From Jaltomata sinuosa (lineage: Eukaryota > Streptophyta > Magnoliopsida > Solanales > Solanaceae): DNA of 64,000 bases. The notes beneath the pieces are model-generated. The model searched no databases, was not told the DNA's origin, and was given only the letters and a program-made list of their open reading frames with translations. The translations under genes and the position numbers were made by a program. Shown in pieces: positions 1 to 11,190 of this stretch. The first letter of the stretch is position 1. The number at the start of each line of letters is the position of its first letter. The DNA is taken from the NCBI GenBank assembly GCA_003996215.1, contig QJPP01001921.1:62001-126000 (forward strand). The letters run 5' to 3'.

Positions 1-1348
1 TTTGGGTCACAACCCCACAGCAACATTTAAGTTGCGTAAACATGAAAAGTAGATGGGTTGATTTTCATTCTAAATAATCAAAATTATTTTTTCAATGTTT
101 AACAACAATGAACCCATTAACAACAACAATATTAAGAAAATAAAATCAAAAGGGTATCACATATATTTAGAATTTTTTACAGTTTTTTGGGATTTTCATA
201 TCAAACACAAGTTCAACATTCAAAGTTTTCTTTTCAAATCCTTACTATACATCTATAAACTCAATGTGAAATTTTTGAAAGGAAAAATGATAAATTGAAA
301 TGAGCTATACACCACTTACCTTGAACTCATATTGAAAATTAGGATCATCATAGCCACCTTCTGGCTGGAGATAGGGCATCTCAATAAAATTAATGGCATA
401 AAACAAATTTTTAATAAAAGACCTTAAATATATGCACATACGCACAAAAATAATAATAATTTAGAGTTAACTTTTTTGTTCTTAGATGCTATATATTATT
501 AGTGTAGTATTCTTAAGAGGCATTAAGTGTTTAACTTCACATAGTAATATTATTACTTATAAAAGTAAGAATTAATTCTAGTTAATAAGATGTTAGTAAT
601 TTGTTTGTGATGCATTACCTTGGATGTTGTTGTAAGAATTTATTTATTAGTATGAAGATTTGAGTTGTTTAATTTAAAGTTCTAAAATATTTCTGATAAA
701 AAGTAGATAGTTCTTCTCTCTTGCTCTTTTTATTTAAATCTTGTACTTTTTTTTATAATCTTTAATATTTTTTTAAATAAAATTAAAATCACAAAATTCA
801 CTATTAAATTTTTTGGAGCCTCAAAATTTTGGAGGCCTAAAGCAAACACTTTACTTGCTTCACCCTTGAGCCACCCTTGTAATGAGAAGGTTGGCCTTAA
901 TTTTCAGAGAAAATTTCACCACCTTCAAGCTGAAAATCTTTTTGAACTAATTTCTCTCTCCCTCTGCAACTTCTACTCTACTTTTATAAATTTGTCATGC
1001 GGTCTTTATTAAAAGCCTAAGACTGTATTTGACACAGAGTTATTTTATACGATGAATATACACGAAGACGGTTAAAATAATCTTTTTATCCTTAATATTA
1101 GTAATACTTAGTGATATAAGATTTTAAATACAATCCCTATTTTTTGAATTCTCAAACTGGGGATCTCTCCTCTTTGTATGTTTTTTTAAAAAAAGATACA
1201 ACCCAATCATAGTAATATTCTCTCTATCATACATTAAGTGAACCAACTAATATTGATTGAATTTAGTTTCAATTATAATTAAATTTAAAAATTATTATTG
1301 TAATACCTCTTTTGGGTTGTCTTTTTTTTCTTATAGATGGTGTTGCAT
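1..1348. other. AT-rich intergenic or intronic sequence
   Basis: Apart from the candidate exon listed separately at 320-379, I see no coding region, RNA gene or complete mobile element here. Short open frames are AT-rich and have no recognisable motifs. The stretch may be intron or flank of a gene lying to the left of the window. Confidence 0.5.
320..379 (-). CDS. Candidate internal exon of an unidentified gene
   Basis: On the minus strand a 20-codon open stretch reads MPYLQPEGGYDDPNFQYEFK. It is followed directly by a consensus 5' splice site (GTAAGT, plus-strand 314-319) and preceded by an AG acceptor. The acidic/aromatic composition and slightly richer GC than the surroundings look like a real exon rather than random AT sequence. 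No family is recognised, and no neighbouring exon could be assigned, so this may be a gene fragment or one exon of a gene that extends leftward out of the window. Confidence 0.3.
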
Positions 1349-1357
1349 TAATTTTTT

Positions 1358-1494
1358 GAGATAATGCATAACTACCTCCCTAAACTATACCCGAAATTCC
1401 AGAGACACACTTTAACTTTGTCAAGGTCCTATTATCCCCCTCAACTAAATTTTAGCGTATTTTTCTACACCTTTTATGCTGACATGGCACCTTG
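1358..1494 (+). repeat. Left TIR of the MULE
   Basis: About 137 bp matches the inverted right end, from GAGATAATGCATAA through the block ending GGCACCTTG, with scattered substitutions. By analogy with MuDR it probably carries the promoter of the plus-strand gene that starts ~320 bp inside. Confidence 0.93.
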
Positions 1495-1816
1495 CATGAT
1501 TACACGAACTTGAGGTGCATGAGAACATTAGTGTGGTGGCTCTATCCAATTAAATTTTGCCACGTGTTGCTGACGAAGTTGAAAATTAAAATCCTTCTTC
1601 AACGGGCTTCTACTTTTCATTTTCAATTTTCAATTCATCCTCCATTAATAAGGTGGGTCAAAAGCTTGATTTGAAGAGTTTCTTTGTGAAATTTCTCCTC
1701 AATCCAAAAAGGTAAGCTAAATTTTGTATAAATTTATTATCTTTAGTCCATTTCTTGTCAATTTTTAAGTTCTATTTTACTTATTTCTTTCTTCTCCAAT
1801 TTTTGTTAGGGTTAGA

Positions 1817-2573
1817 ATGACAAACTCCAACTTGAATAAATTGTGTATGGATGTGAATGATTCATTGTCGAAAGTTGAAGTGCGATGCAAGCATGGCATT
1901 TTGATGCAAATGCAGACCTCTTGGTCAGATCGCAATCTCGAAAGAAGATTTTGGTCTTGTCCTCACTATGAGGTTCGTGTTCATGGTCTCTTGATTGATT
2001 AATTTTAATATTGGTGTTGAAATAAAATTATTGCGTCCTTAATTTTCAGCCTACGAATTATAAATTTTTTAAATGGAGAGACAAGGATAGTACTGATGAA
2101 AGATCAAAATTTATTATTTCAAGATTGGTGAACAAGATGAAAGAGTTAGAAGAAAATTACGAGCGTGTTAAGATGCAGTTGGATAAGCTTGAAAGCTTCA
2201 AGATGCATTATGATAATCTCAACATGAATCTAATAGTCACCGAAGATTCAAAAGAGGAGGAAATTTGTTGGATGAAGTTGAAAGTCTTCAGATGAAGTAT
2301 GAAAATCTCAATATCAATTCACTTCATCGTAAACATTCAAAGAAGAAGAGTAGTGATGCAAAAGAGGATGGTGATTTGAAAGAGAAGGCTTGTGGTGCAA
2401 AAGAGAAGGTTGAGTTGAAAGAGAAGAGCATGAAGATGAAAAAGAAGAAAATGATGCCATGTCGATCTAGTGAAAAGTTCTTTTGTAGTTTGATCATTTG
2501 TGTAGTTGTTGTGTATGTTAGTTTTCTAATTCAAGTTGACAACTCAAAAAAAAATCAAAGGAAGTTGCCATAG
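1817..2573 (+). pseudogene. GRF zinc-finger / coiled-coil / C-terminal membrane-anchor protein gene inside the MULE, frameshifted
   Basis: Exon 1 (1817-1972) encodes a GRF-type zinc finger: a CKHG start, TSW, then ERRFWSCPHY. A 77-bp intron with GT-AG ends (1973-2049) joins in phase to exon 2 at 2050, where the finger ends NYKFFKW. The final zinc-ligand Cys expected before KFFKW is Tyr here, a one-base change. A Lys/Glu-rich coiled coil follows. Exon 2 runs into a stop near 2285, and the reading continues in another frame from about 2265 to 2573, so a small indel is likely. That second part has Lys-rich repeats and ends in a hydrophobic segment (SLIICVVVVYVSFLIQV), which looks like a tail anchor. 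A segment of about 17 codons is tandemly duplicated (around 2176-2230 and 2265-2320). GRF fingers bind nucleic acid in other proteins. The role here is unknown; helper function for transposition is inference. Confidence 0.7.
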
Positions 2574-3403
2574 TATGTGTTGATTCTGTTATGAAGTTAC
2601 AATAATAGGTGTTGATTGTGTTGTGAAGTTGTCATAGTGGCTTGTTAATTTGTAATGGAGCATTATTTTGGTATAGTAATGAGTTCAATTTGCTCTATTT
2701 TGGTTTGGTATTGTCCTACTTGTCTATTTTGGCCACTTCATTCATTTGAAGTGATACGAAAGTATACTGCTACTAAAAGCACATTGCCTATGGTATAATG
2801 AAGCAAGAAAAAGTAACACTAAAACAACATAAGAACACTGCATTCAACTATGAATCATCTTTCATTTTAAGAACCAAAAACTTAAGAACCAAAATAAAGC
2901 TTCAACATTGCATTTAGACACCATAATTCCAGTACCATTTCATACATATAACAAAACATGAGTTCAAAAATTAATGGTACTTCTAAATAGTAGCTTTATA
3001 TCAAATTTAAACCTTCAAAAAAGAAATAAAATAGTATTTTAGTAATGACACCAAAACAGTAGTTTAAGAACAGAACACCATTGTTATCAACACTATAGTT
3101 TCCATGGGTCTCTAGCCTGTGAAGAGGAGGTATTAAGGCTTGGATTTTTTGATTGATCTCTAATCTGCTGCAGCTTTCTTGTTGTGATTGCTTGATTGCC
3201 TTTCCACTTCAGTCCACTAGTTGATTTGAAACCAATATCCCCAGTCACAACTGATGATCTCAAAATTATCTTTGGTCCAGTGGATATGATTCTGCTACTT
3301 GGCAGCCCAGGCTACAAAAAAAGGATCTTATATAAGTTGAAGTTAATAATTAGTAAAGAACAACCACTATCAATGCATCAATACTTACATTAAAAGTTTT
3401 GAA
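2574..3403. other. Convergent 3' region between the two MULE genes
   Basis: No coding signal. This AT-rich interval separates the 3' end of the plus-strand GRF gene from the 3' end of the minus-strand transposase, and probably holds both 3' UTRs. Confidence 0.5.
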
Positions 3404-6400
3404 TCAATTTTCAGCTTGAAACATACCCATTCCAGTTACTCTTGGCCTTTTATATTGGGTTGTACTTCCACCACCCTTTCCCCTTCCACTTGTAGCAGCA
3501 GCAGCAGTCTCCTTTGATGCAGCATTTGTATTAGGTACAACAGTACTACCTTGAGAACATGTAAACCAACTTCTAAGTTGATGATGCACACCCCTTGCTT
3601 CACTACCACTTTCCCTTCCCCTTTCCCTTCCTCTAGCACTTCATGTTGTTGATGACATTCCAACAGCCCTTGAAGGAATTTCAGCTCTTGTGTTGGGAGC
3701 AGAACATTCAAACCAGCTGCCAAGACTATGATGTGTTGATGCTAATGAAAAATCAGTAGCAATAGGTGTAGGTGCAACTCTTGTGTTATAAGAAGAAGCA
3801 CTAGGTGTAGCTCTTGTGTTATAAGCATAAGCACTAGGTGTAGCTCTTTTGTTATAAACAGAAGCACTAGGTGTAGCTCTTGTGTTAGAAGCAATACCAA
3901 CAGGTGTATTAGAAGTAGCACCTGTTGGTGTAGATCTTATGTTAGAAGCACCACCAACAGGTCTACCTCTTCCTCTTTTTGCAACAGGCTCACCTTCATT
4001 AGTTGTTGGTTTCTAACATACACAAAAATCATACCCAATCACATATTTAAGTAAGAATCAACATATATGACAGTGGTCAAGTGAAAGGGATCATCCAAAA
4101 TAAGTTAAGTGAAAATATACCTTTGGTCTTCCCCTTCCTCTCTTTGCAACAGGCTCACCTTCATCAATTGTTGGTTTCTAACATACAGAAAAAATATATA
4201 TTTGAGTAAAGATAAATAAATATGGCAAATAGCATTTACAAGATATTATAAGTAAAGATATACCTTTGGTCTGCCCCTTCCTTTTCTTGAACCTGATGGT
4301 TCTGCAGTAGATGCAACAGTTGGTGCCCTTGGAGTAGCACCACCTCTTTCATTCCTATACAAATGACAACCTCTTTTGTTGTGACCTTTAACATGCCAGA
4401 GGCTACATGTTATAGTAACTCCAGTTTTAGGCAATTTTCCAGACTTCTTGGTTTCACCAACCTCTTTTCTTCTCAGCTTTCTTGGCCTTCCTGGTATATT
4501 TGTTATCATAGGTGGAGCAACAATAGGATTGGTTGATTCAGGCTACATTGGCATGTTATTCATAGGTTGTATCAAGTGTGAGTAAGTTATCATGTATCTC
4601 TCTTTAGAGTAGCAGGATCAATGAAATCTTTTGGATCATACTGCCTACACAACATTGCAGTTAAGGCATGTGGACATGGTATCCCCTTCAACATCCAAGA
4701 TCTACAACTACACTCCCTCTTTCTCAAACACACAGTGTGTTATTTATGTCCATCCATCACCTCATATCCTGTTACTCCATTAAACTCAACACTACAATTC
4801 ATTGACTTATCAATATTTTCCTCCAATACTCTCATTGACATTGGTGAGAAGTTATTGATCCAAGAATTTGGAAATTCACTTAACTTAGCTAGTCTAGTCA
4901 TGACCTTGACTCTAATCTCTTCAAGCATACTAATAATAGTCTTATGCCTTGCTGCTAAGATCCAAGCATAAATCTCTCACACATGTTATTATCCACTGCA
5001 TCACACTTGATTTGACAATTGAAATAGACTTTGCACCAGTACTCTTTATCATAGTAGAGTAGTTTATCCACTATATTCTTACCAAGCTTGGACAACAACT
5101 TTAGATTTTCTCTGAATTCAGCTTCAAAAGTGCTTCTAGCACACTTCCAGAACATTTTCTTCCTTTGAAGCCCTTTCCATTTCTTTGACCAATTTGCCAA
5201 GATGTGTCTAGCACACCTTCTTTCCTCATAACCTGGTAAAAGTTCCTTGAGGGTTATACCCAGCCCCTACAAAACATAACAGAATTACTAAAGTGAATCA
5301 AAAATAAATTACAAAAATAAACAGAAGTAATGTATCAGAATATACCTTTTGCATGTCTGACATAATAGTGAATCCAGTTCCATCTTCTAATCCCAAGTCT
5401 TCTATCAACAGAGAAACAAACCAACTCCAATTATTTTTGTTCTCAATTTCCACTACAGCCCAGGCAAGTGGAACCATTTGATTTTTTCCATCCTTGCCCA
5501 CAGCAACAAGTAATTGACCCCTGCATACCCCCTTCAAGAAACAATCATCCAACCCTATGAATTTTCTACATGACATGAATGTCATCTTCAGTGCTTCAAA
5601 ACAGATATAAAATGCCTCAAACATTGGCCTACCAAGTTCATTAGCTTCACCAAGTTTTACCACACAAGTGCTCCCAGGATTGGACCTTAACAACTCATAT
5701 TTATAATCAAGAATTCTCCCAAACTCCTTAATATGATCACTCATAATTTCATTCAGAACTTTAGCTCTTGCTCTCCTGGCTGTGGTCTTATCAACATGCA
5801 CTTTAAACTTCTATCTAATTAACTCTTGCAACTTGAACACTCTGATATTGGGTTGCTCACTTATTCTATCTTTAAGGGAAGTGGCCAAGAACTTAGTGTT
5901 GCACAAATAATTTCTAGAACCCTCTCACAGATATGTACTGGATTATAAGTCCTAATAACAAAGTTATTAGTTTCTTTATCTAAACTGGCATACAATAACC
6001 ACTTGCAATTTTCCTTGCAACATATCACTTTTACTCTAGTTGGCTCATTCACAAACTTCTCAATCTGAACCCTTTTCTGAATTGCATACCTAGTGACAGC
6101 CTGTCTAAACTCAGTTACACTTTCAAAAATCATACCCAACTGCCACACAACCTTTTTACAGGTAGGATCAAATCTCACACTTTTTGTAGCATGAATTTTC
6201 CTTCTTGTTCTTGGCAGTTTGAACCTCATTTTTTCTCCTTCTTCAAGACAACTTTCATTTGTGTCAGTTTCAAAACTACAAGCATCAAAACTTGCATAAT
6301 AGGGTTCATCACCCCCTAGCCTTCCTTCTAAAGTGTTTTTACTTGAGGCAGTCTCATCAAACCCCAGATCTGGCCCAGCTTCACCACATGGTACTTCTGC

Positions 6401-7105
6401 AGAGTCTGCTGAAATTCTCTCCCTCTTTGTCCTCCTCAAAAATTTTCTTTTCTCAGCCTTAAGATCTAACAACTCCTGCTCAACATCACTACCATAATCA
6501 TCATCTCCAAGTACACTTTTATCAGAGACTGGACTATTATCAGTTGATTCATCAGATTCTTTTACAGAGTAGGCACTATCATTAGAATTAGATAAATCAT
6601 TATCTGGAGCTACTGGATCTGATGGATCAGCAGTATTTTGAGCTGTTGGATTTGATGTAGAAGCAATATTTGAAGTAGTTGTTAGAGCTGCAAATACCCC
6701 CTTTAAAGCAGCCTCACCTACTTCATTAACCTCAATATTTTGACTAGCACTATTTTCAGTGGTCTCAACAACTTTATTAAAAGGTGCACTAGATTCCTCC
6801 TCAGACATGTGCACATATACATCCAAAACAACCCCATTTTGCAAACACTTACACCTGGATAAGAAAATATTATCATTGTCAATATCTCCTAAAATGGCAC
6901 TGTTAGGTATCCTAATACTAAATTTGAAATTTGGGCTATACCCTAGCTCTTTAATGTAATCTTTCATCTCAAAGTAGTATATTGTATCCACATCAACATT
7001 AACATATTCACTCATTACCCCACCCTCATATCTTACTTCCTCACCCTCAAACAATAAGACCCCACCATGGTGTAATCTTAGAGTAATGAATGTAAACCCA
7101 CTCAT
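3404..7105 (-). pseudogene. MULE transposase (mudrA/FAR1-like), multiple inactivating lesions
   Basis: Reading leftward from the ATG at 7103-7105: a PB1-like N-terminal region, an acidic Ser/Asp-rich linker, then a MuDR DNA-binding domain (around KSVRFDP to PVHICERV, near 5930-6190). The catalytic MULE domain has IGLDDCFLKG, then SDMQK, an intron (about 5269-5345), then GLGITLKELLPGYEERRCARH. A SWIM zinc finger (ECSC...GIPCPHA, about 4660-4710) and a zinc-knuckle region (4246-4509) follow. Lesions: a one-base loss near 5925, an in-frame TAG near 5816, a one-base loss near 4968, TAA near 4736, a frameshift near 4600, TAG near 4542 and TGA near 3641. In the zinc knuckle the second Cys is Trp (CSLW). 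The family recognises its TIRs and moves the element by cut-and-paste in the nucleus. This copy cannot make a complete protein without several corrections. Confidence 0.9.
3763..3970 (-). repeat. 36-bp minisatellite encoding the transposase C-terminal low-complexity tail
   Basis: About five imperfect ~36-bp units containing the core AGCACTAGGTGTAGCTCTTG lie in tandem. On the minus strand they read as a 12-residue repeat (NTRATPSA plus four variable residues). A related short block with CAACAGGCTCACCTTCAT occurs at both ~3985-4015 and ~4150-4185, next to intron-like boundaries, which suggests that a small exon was also duplicated. Confidence 0.7.
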
Positions 7106-8160
7106 ACCTATATTGATTAAATAGCAGTAACAATAATTCAGTCTAGTTTATGGTAAAAACTGATAACAATAAAAGATTACAAGAGCATTAGGGTAATAAC
7201 AGTACAAAACACTAGTAACAATAAAAGATTAGAAAAAAATCAACCAACCCCACATACAAAGTTTTATCTGGAACTAACTATATTAAAAAAGTGTCATAAA
7301 GTTGACAGAGGTGAGAAAACACACACACAACCCAACCCACCCACCCACATGTTTTGCTTCCTCACCTTCAAACAATAAGGCTCCACCATGATGCACATAT
7401 TAGTCTATTCCTTTTCCCTTTCTAAAGGTAGGTCTTATAGTAGAATTGACCAAATATTGCACCAATATTGTCAGCACAAATGTTCGTAAGGTCTAAACAA
7501 TTACTCAAACCCTAACATAAATCTTATTTTCAGTTACAATTTTTACATCAAAATTGCAAAATACCACAATATGAACACTCTAACATAGTAACAAAAATCC
7601 TATATTTCACGCTAAAATTGTAGAATCCTAAAACAAATCAGCATGAACACGATAATATTACACGAATATCGCAAAATCGCAACACAATGTTAAAACCCTA
7701 ACAGCGTAACCCAAATCATAACATAAACCCTAGCAAAATCTATCACAAACCCTAACCAAACTCTAACACAAAACAAATTAAATGTAATAAAGACCTAACC
7801 TTTGGTCAATTTGTGAAGATAGGCTTCCAACTTCACAAGTTTTACAAACTAATTTTCACCTTCACGAATCTTCACCTTCACGAATCTTCAGCCTCACGAG
7901 TTTTACACTTCACGAATCTACGAAGCTACATACATATTTAGGACAAGCATCATTTAGGTAAAGAGTGAAGTTTGGATTTTGATCGGAGAAGTGAAAAAGT
8001 TTTGGTAAAGGGAACTTTGGATTTTGATCGGCTTTTGGTAAAGTTACTTTTGGTAAAGTTGAAAAGTAAAGTTGAAAAGCATAAAGGTAAAAGATGACGG
8101 GGCAGGGCCTTTGGCTTGTAATAAAAGTGTGTGTATATACCGCAATTCATTTAGTTGGAC
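7106..8160 (-). promoter_or_regulatory. Transposase upstream region with short subterminal tandem repeats
   Basis: This ~1-kb region between the transposase start and the right TIR is non-coding. It contains tandem copies of a ~16-bp unit (CTTCACGAATCTTCAC, about 7855-7920) and GTAAAGTT-type repeats (about 7970-8090). Subterminal repeats often serve as transposase-binding sites in DNA transposons; that role here is inference. Confidence 0.4.
7353..7393 (-). repeat. Partial duplicate of the transposase 5' coding region
   Basis: Positions 7353-7393 repeat 7033-7072 with a few substitutions; both contain CCTCA, then CAAACAATAAG, then CCACCATG. The second copy lies upstream of the transposase ATG and has no role as coding sequence. 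Confidence 0.6.
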
Positions 8161-8303
8161 CAAGGTGCCACATCAGCGTAAAAGGTGTAGAAAAATACGC
8201 CAAAATTTAGTTGAAGGGGGTAATAGGACCTTGGCAAAGTTAAAGTGTGTCTCTGGAATTTCGGGTATAGTTTGGGGGGGGGGGGGTACTTATGCATTAT
8301 CTC
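8161..8303 (-). repeat. Right TIR of the MULE
   Basis: The inverted counterpart of 1358-1494. It contains an expanded run of 13 or more G residues (about 8274-8286) where the left end reads CTCCC, which accounts for most of the length difference. Confidence 0.93.
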
Positions 8304-8312
8304 TAATTTTTT

Positions 8313-9347
8313 AAGATGTTAACTTGATGTTGCTATTTTCTTGTCGATTAAATCAAAAGTTGGAATGTTCAAGGTGTACACTATTAACTATGTGTTTAGA
8401 TATAATATTTATTATAGAAAAATTATTTATTTAATTTTAATAAATATTTAATAGATTATATATTCTTTTATGTATCTGTTTACTTATATAGTAGATAATT
8501 TAGTGTATAGAGTTTTAGCATATATAGAGAGGATTAAATCACTGGTCCTTATAAGTATAAATATTTTTGTTCACAATTTAAGATGAAAATTGGACAAGTC
8601 ATCGGTATGATTGTAGCACAAGATTAATTGTAACTTATCTTGATTATGAGAATGGTGTAGTTTCGATTTCTTGTGCTAGTGCATTTTGTATGTATTATAT
8701 AGGACTGAGTAGAGATAGTTGTTTTAGACTGACTGACAAAAATATATTCTCTTAACTAATAAATGTACTTATATTCTCAATCTTGATATAATTATTATGA
8801 GTTGCATATATTAATTATCGTTTTGATTTATTAAAAGGTGAGATTCTTAGATGGGTCAATATTCCTTATAGATTGGATGATAATAATATATATTGGTGAA
8901 ATAATAAGTTAGTTGATGAAATTTATGTCTCGATATAGAGATTGATGATATGTCTTTGAGAAGCTTATAAGTTTTCATTGTGTCAAACCTTGCAAGTGAA
9001 TTTATGAATCTGACACATGAAATAAGTTAAGCACTGCTCTAAAATAAATTAATTCTTGAATTAAATTCATCAATAATTTAATCTATTAATTAGTATATGT
9101 AATCTTAACATAGGGAATTATATAAGTGTTTTATGGAGAATTTTGAAATATAAATGAAGGAGTGCAATTATGAATTTATAGTGGAATGATTTGTAATTTA
9201 TCATTATAATAATAATTTAAATCATATTTTTGAATTATTTCCATAATAGAGAGTCTTAGTAATTAATTTCACAGTCCTTGTTATGCCCAAATTTTAATTA
9301 AGATTCAAAATTTTATTTTTTAATAGATAAGAAAAGAAATTCATTTT
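8313..9347. other. Intergenic sequence, nothing recognised
   Basis: AT-rich sequence between the MULE target duplication and the solo LTR at 9348. I see no coding, RNA or repeat signal that I can support. Confidence 0.5.
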
Positions 9348-10841
9348 TGTCACGATCCAGACCACGTTGACACCCACACTAACCGTCTGGTGGGCGAATC
9401 ATAACTTACCAACTAACCCGAACAGTTACAAATTTAAGACATTAGAGATATAATACTAAGTGTTTAAATATCAAATAAAGTAAATACGCAAGTTCAACTA
9501 TTGCTATCTCAAAATTCGAAAGTCATCGTACAAGGACTCTAAGTAAAAAATGTCTAAGAGTAGCAAAAACAGATAAAATAATGTCTAAAGGAAATAGGCA
9601 TATGTCAAAAGAGGATCTACGATAGCCTGGATAGGAAAGTAGCTCACCCTCAGATCAAATCAGCAAGTTCTTCTCTTACTTGAGAAATAAGTATCTTGAC
9701 ATGTGTTTTTGTTAAAGTTTTATATGTAATATGATTTGATAAGAACTTAAATGCCCTGTTCTATTTTGAAAATGCTTTCATATGAGTACCTACGTACTGT
9801 TTGCAAAGAAAAGTATAAATAGGAGTAGACCTTGATGGATCCCGTAGCTAATTCGTTAGACCTGGTGCACCTTGAATTTACATATTACTGTTACAGTCCT
9901 CGCTAGTGGGAAGGTAGAACTAGCATATTCTTACTGATCTACCTCGTGTAGGGATACACTGATATGCATATTTGACTCCTTTACGAGGGGTTCACTACTT
10001 TTGGCTATTTTTAAAGTAAAAAGCCGCACCAATTACACGATTCATTCTTGGAAACCTCTCAAATATAAGATTTGATATGACAACTTTTACTATGTCTATT
10101 ATTGAATTGTTAAATTGATTTTTGCTTACATGAAACATACAAGATCGAATTATTGTTACCGTTTTCTGAAAGGGCATTTATTTCATGATATTTTCTGATT
10201 ATCATACTAGCATATTTTCTGACTTATTCCCTATTAAAATGATTGTAATTAGGTGTTATTACTCATTGAGCTAGCGTCTTACTCTCCGCTATTTTTTTTA
10301 CAGAGAATGAAAGAAAGCACTCAAAAATGAAAGTTAGATAAAGAATAGTTAGTAAGAACTAGCACTAGACTTCTTCCCCCCTTTCTTTTCGACTTTTTCT
10401 CGCAGGTGACATTGGTGAGAATTTCATTAACTATATCATGTGAGCTGACAATTCCTGGTGAGCCCCCGCACTTTGTTTGCGTGGGAAGAAAGTTTATTTA
10501 TATTATTATAGCCTTTTCTTTGAACTGTTAGAGTCGCTCCATAGTCATTTCATTAGTGTCATGAGTATTCTTTCGTTATTATAGAATTGTGACTAGTATT
10601 AGTCTTTCTTTTGTATTTGTAGATGGTTTTAGTATCATTGCATTGTGAATAGAGGATTTATGAATATTGTGTCTTATTTGGTGATGTTGGATATTTGTGT
10701 GGTGATTTCTGAGAAAAGAATTTTTTTTGAATAGGCCCAAAAACAAAAAAAACTATGTCTGATTGTTTGTAGACTATCGTGAGGCTTGCTTGAAGCACTA
10801 ACTCCTAAGCATCGGTCATGACCCTAATTTGGGTCGTGACA
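9348..10841. mobile_element. Probable solo LTR with long inverted termini
   Basis: A ~1.49-kb block begins TGTCACGATCC and ends GGGTCGTGACA: TG...CA termini inside an 11-bp near-perfect inverted repeat. It contains a TATA-like site (TATAAATAGG, about 9814-9823) and no coding sequence, as expected of a lone LTR. The flanking 5-mers (ATTTT and AAATA) do not match, so the usual target duplication is not confirmed, and the orientation is not certain. A non-autonomous DNA element is the alternative. Confidence 0.55.
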
Positions 10842-11190
10842 AAATATTATTCTTATATTTTAAATTTTGTGTCTAATTAATTATATTTGTATAAAACTAA
10901 AACAATACTTAGAACTAACAAATTTAAGGACAAAATTAAGACAGGAATTATAATAATATGATTTGTTAATAAAGTGTCAACTTCTAAGTCAAAAAGAGAT
11001 TTTTATAGTTGTCCGAATCTTCTAGGAGAAAAAGAAAAAGAAAAACAATAGAGTGACCATTAAGATTAAATTGAGAAATAATTAATGAGCTTAACATCAA
11101 CGCAACTTGTAGAAAAGCATTATCAACCCTGAAGCAGAAGCAGAAGCAGAAAGTGTGAGTGAAGCATAGATCTGAAGAAGAAGTTTGAAG
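10842..11190 (+). promoter_or_regulatory. Profilin upstream region and 5' leader
   Basis: Non-coding sequence immediately upstream of the profilin ATG. It includes a purine-rich stretch (GAGAAAAAGAAAAAG, about 11025-11040) and a short AGAAGC/AGCAGA repeat in the probable 5' UTR (about 11130-11155). The next element upstream, the solo LTR, ends only ~350 bp from the ATG, so the host promoter is compact or shares sequence with it. Confidence 0.45.

Larger units (their letters stand above)
1358..8303 (-). mobile_element. Mutator-like DNA transposon (MULE), full-length but decayed
   Basis: The element is bounded by long TIRs (1358-1494 and 8161-8303), both beginning GAGATAATGCATAA. It is flanked by a perfect 9-bp TSD, TAATTTTTT, at 1349-1357 and 8304-8312. 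A 9-bp duplication is the hallmark of Mutator-superfamily insertion. Inside are a minus-strand mudrA-type transposase pseudogene (3404-7105) and a plus-strand GRF zinc-finger gene (1817-2573). The two genes converge, each starting nearest its own TIR, as mudrA and mudrB do in maize MuDR. Strand is given as that of the transposase. Both genes carry disabling lesions, so the copy is probably no longer autonomous. Confidence 0.93.

Noticed and set aside
7640..7790. Telomere-like AAACCCTAA motifs
   Set aside because: Only scattered single units in AT-rich MULE sequence, not a tandem telomeric array.
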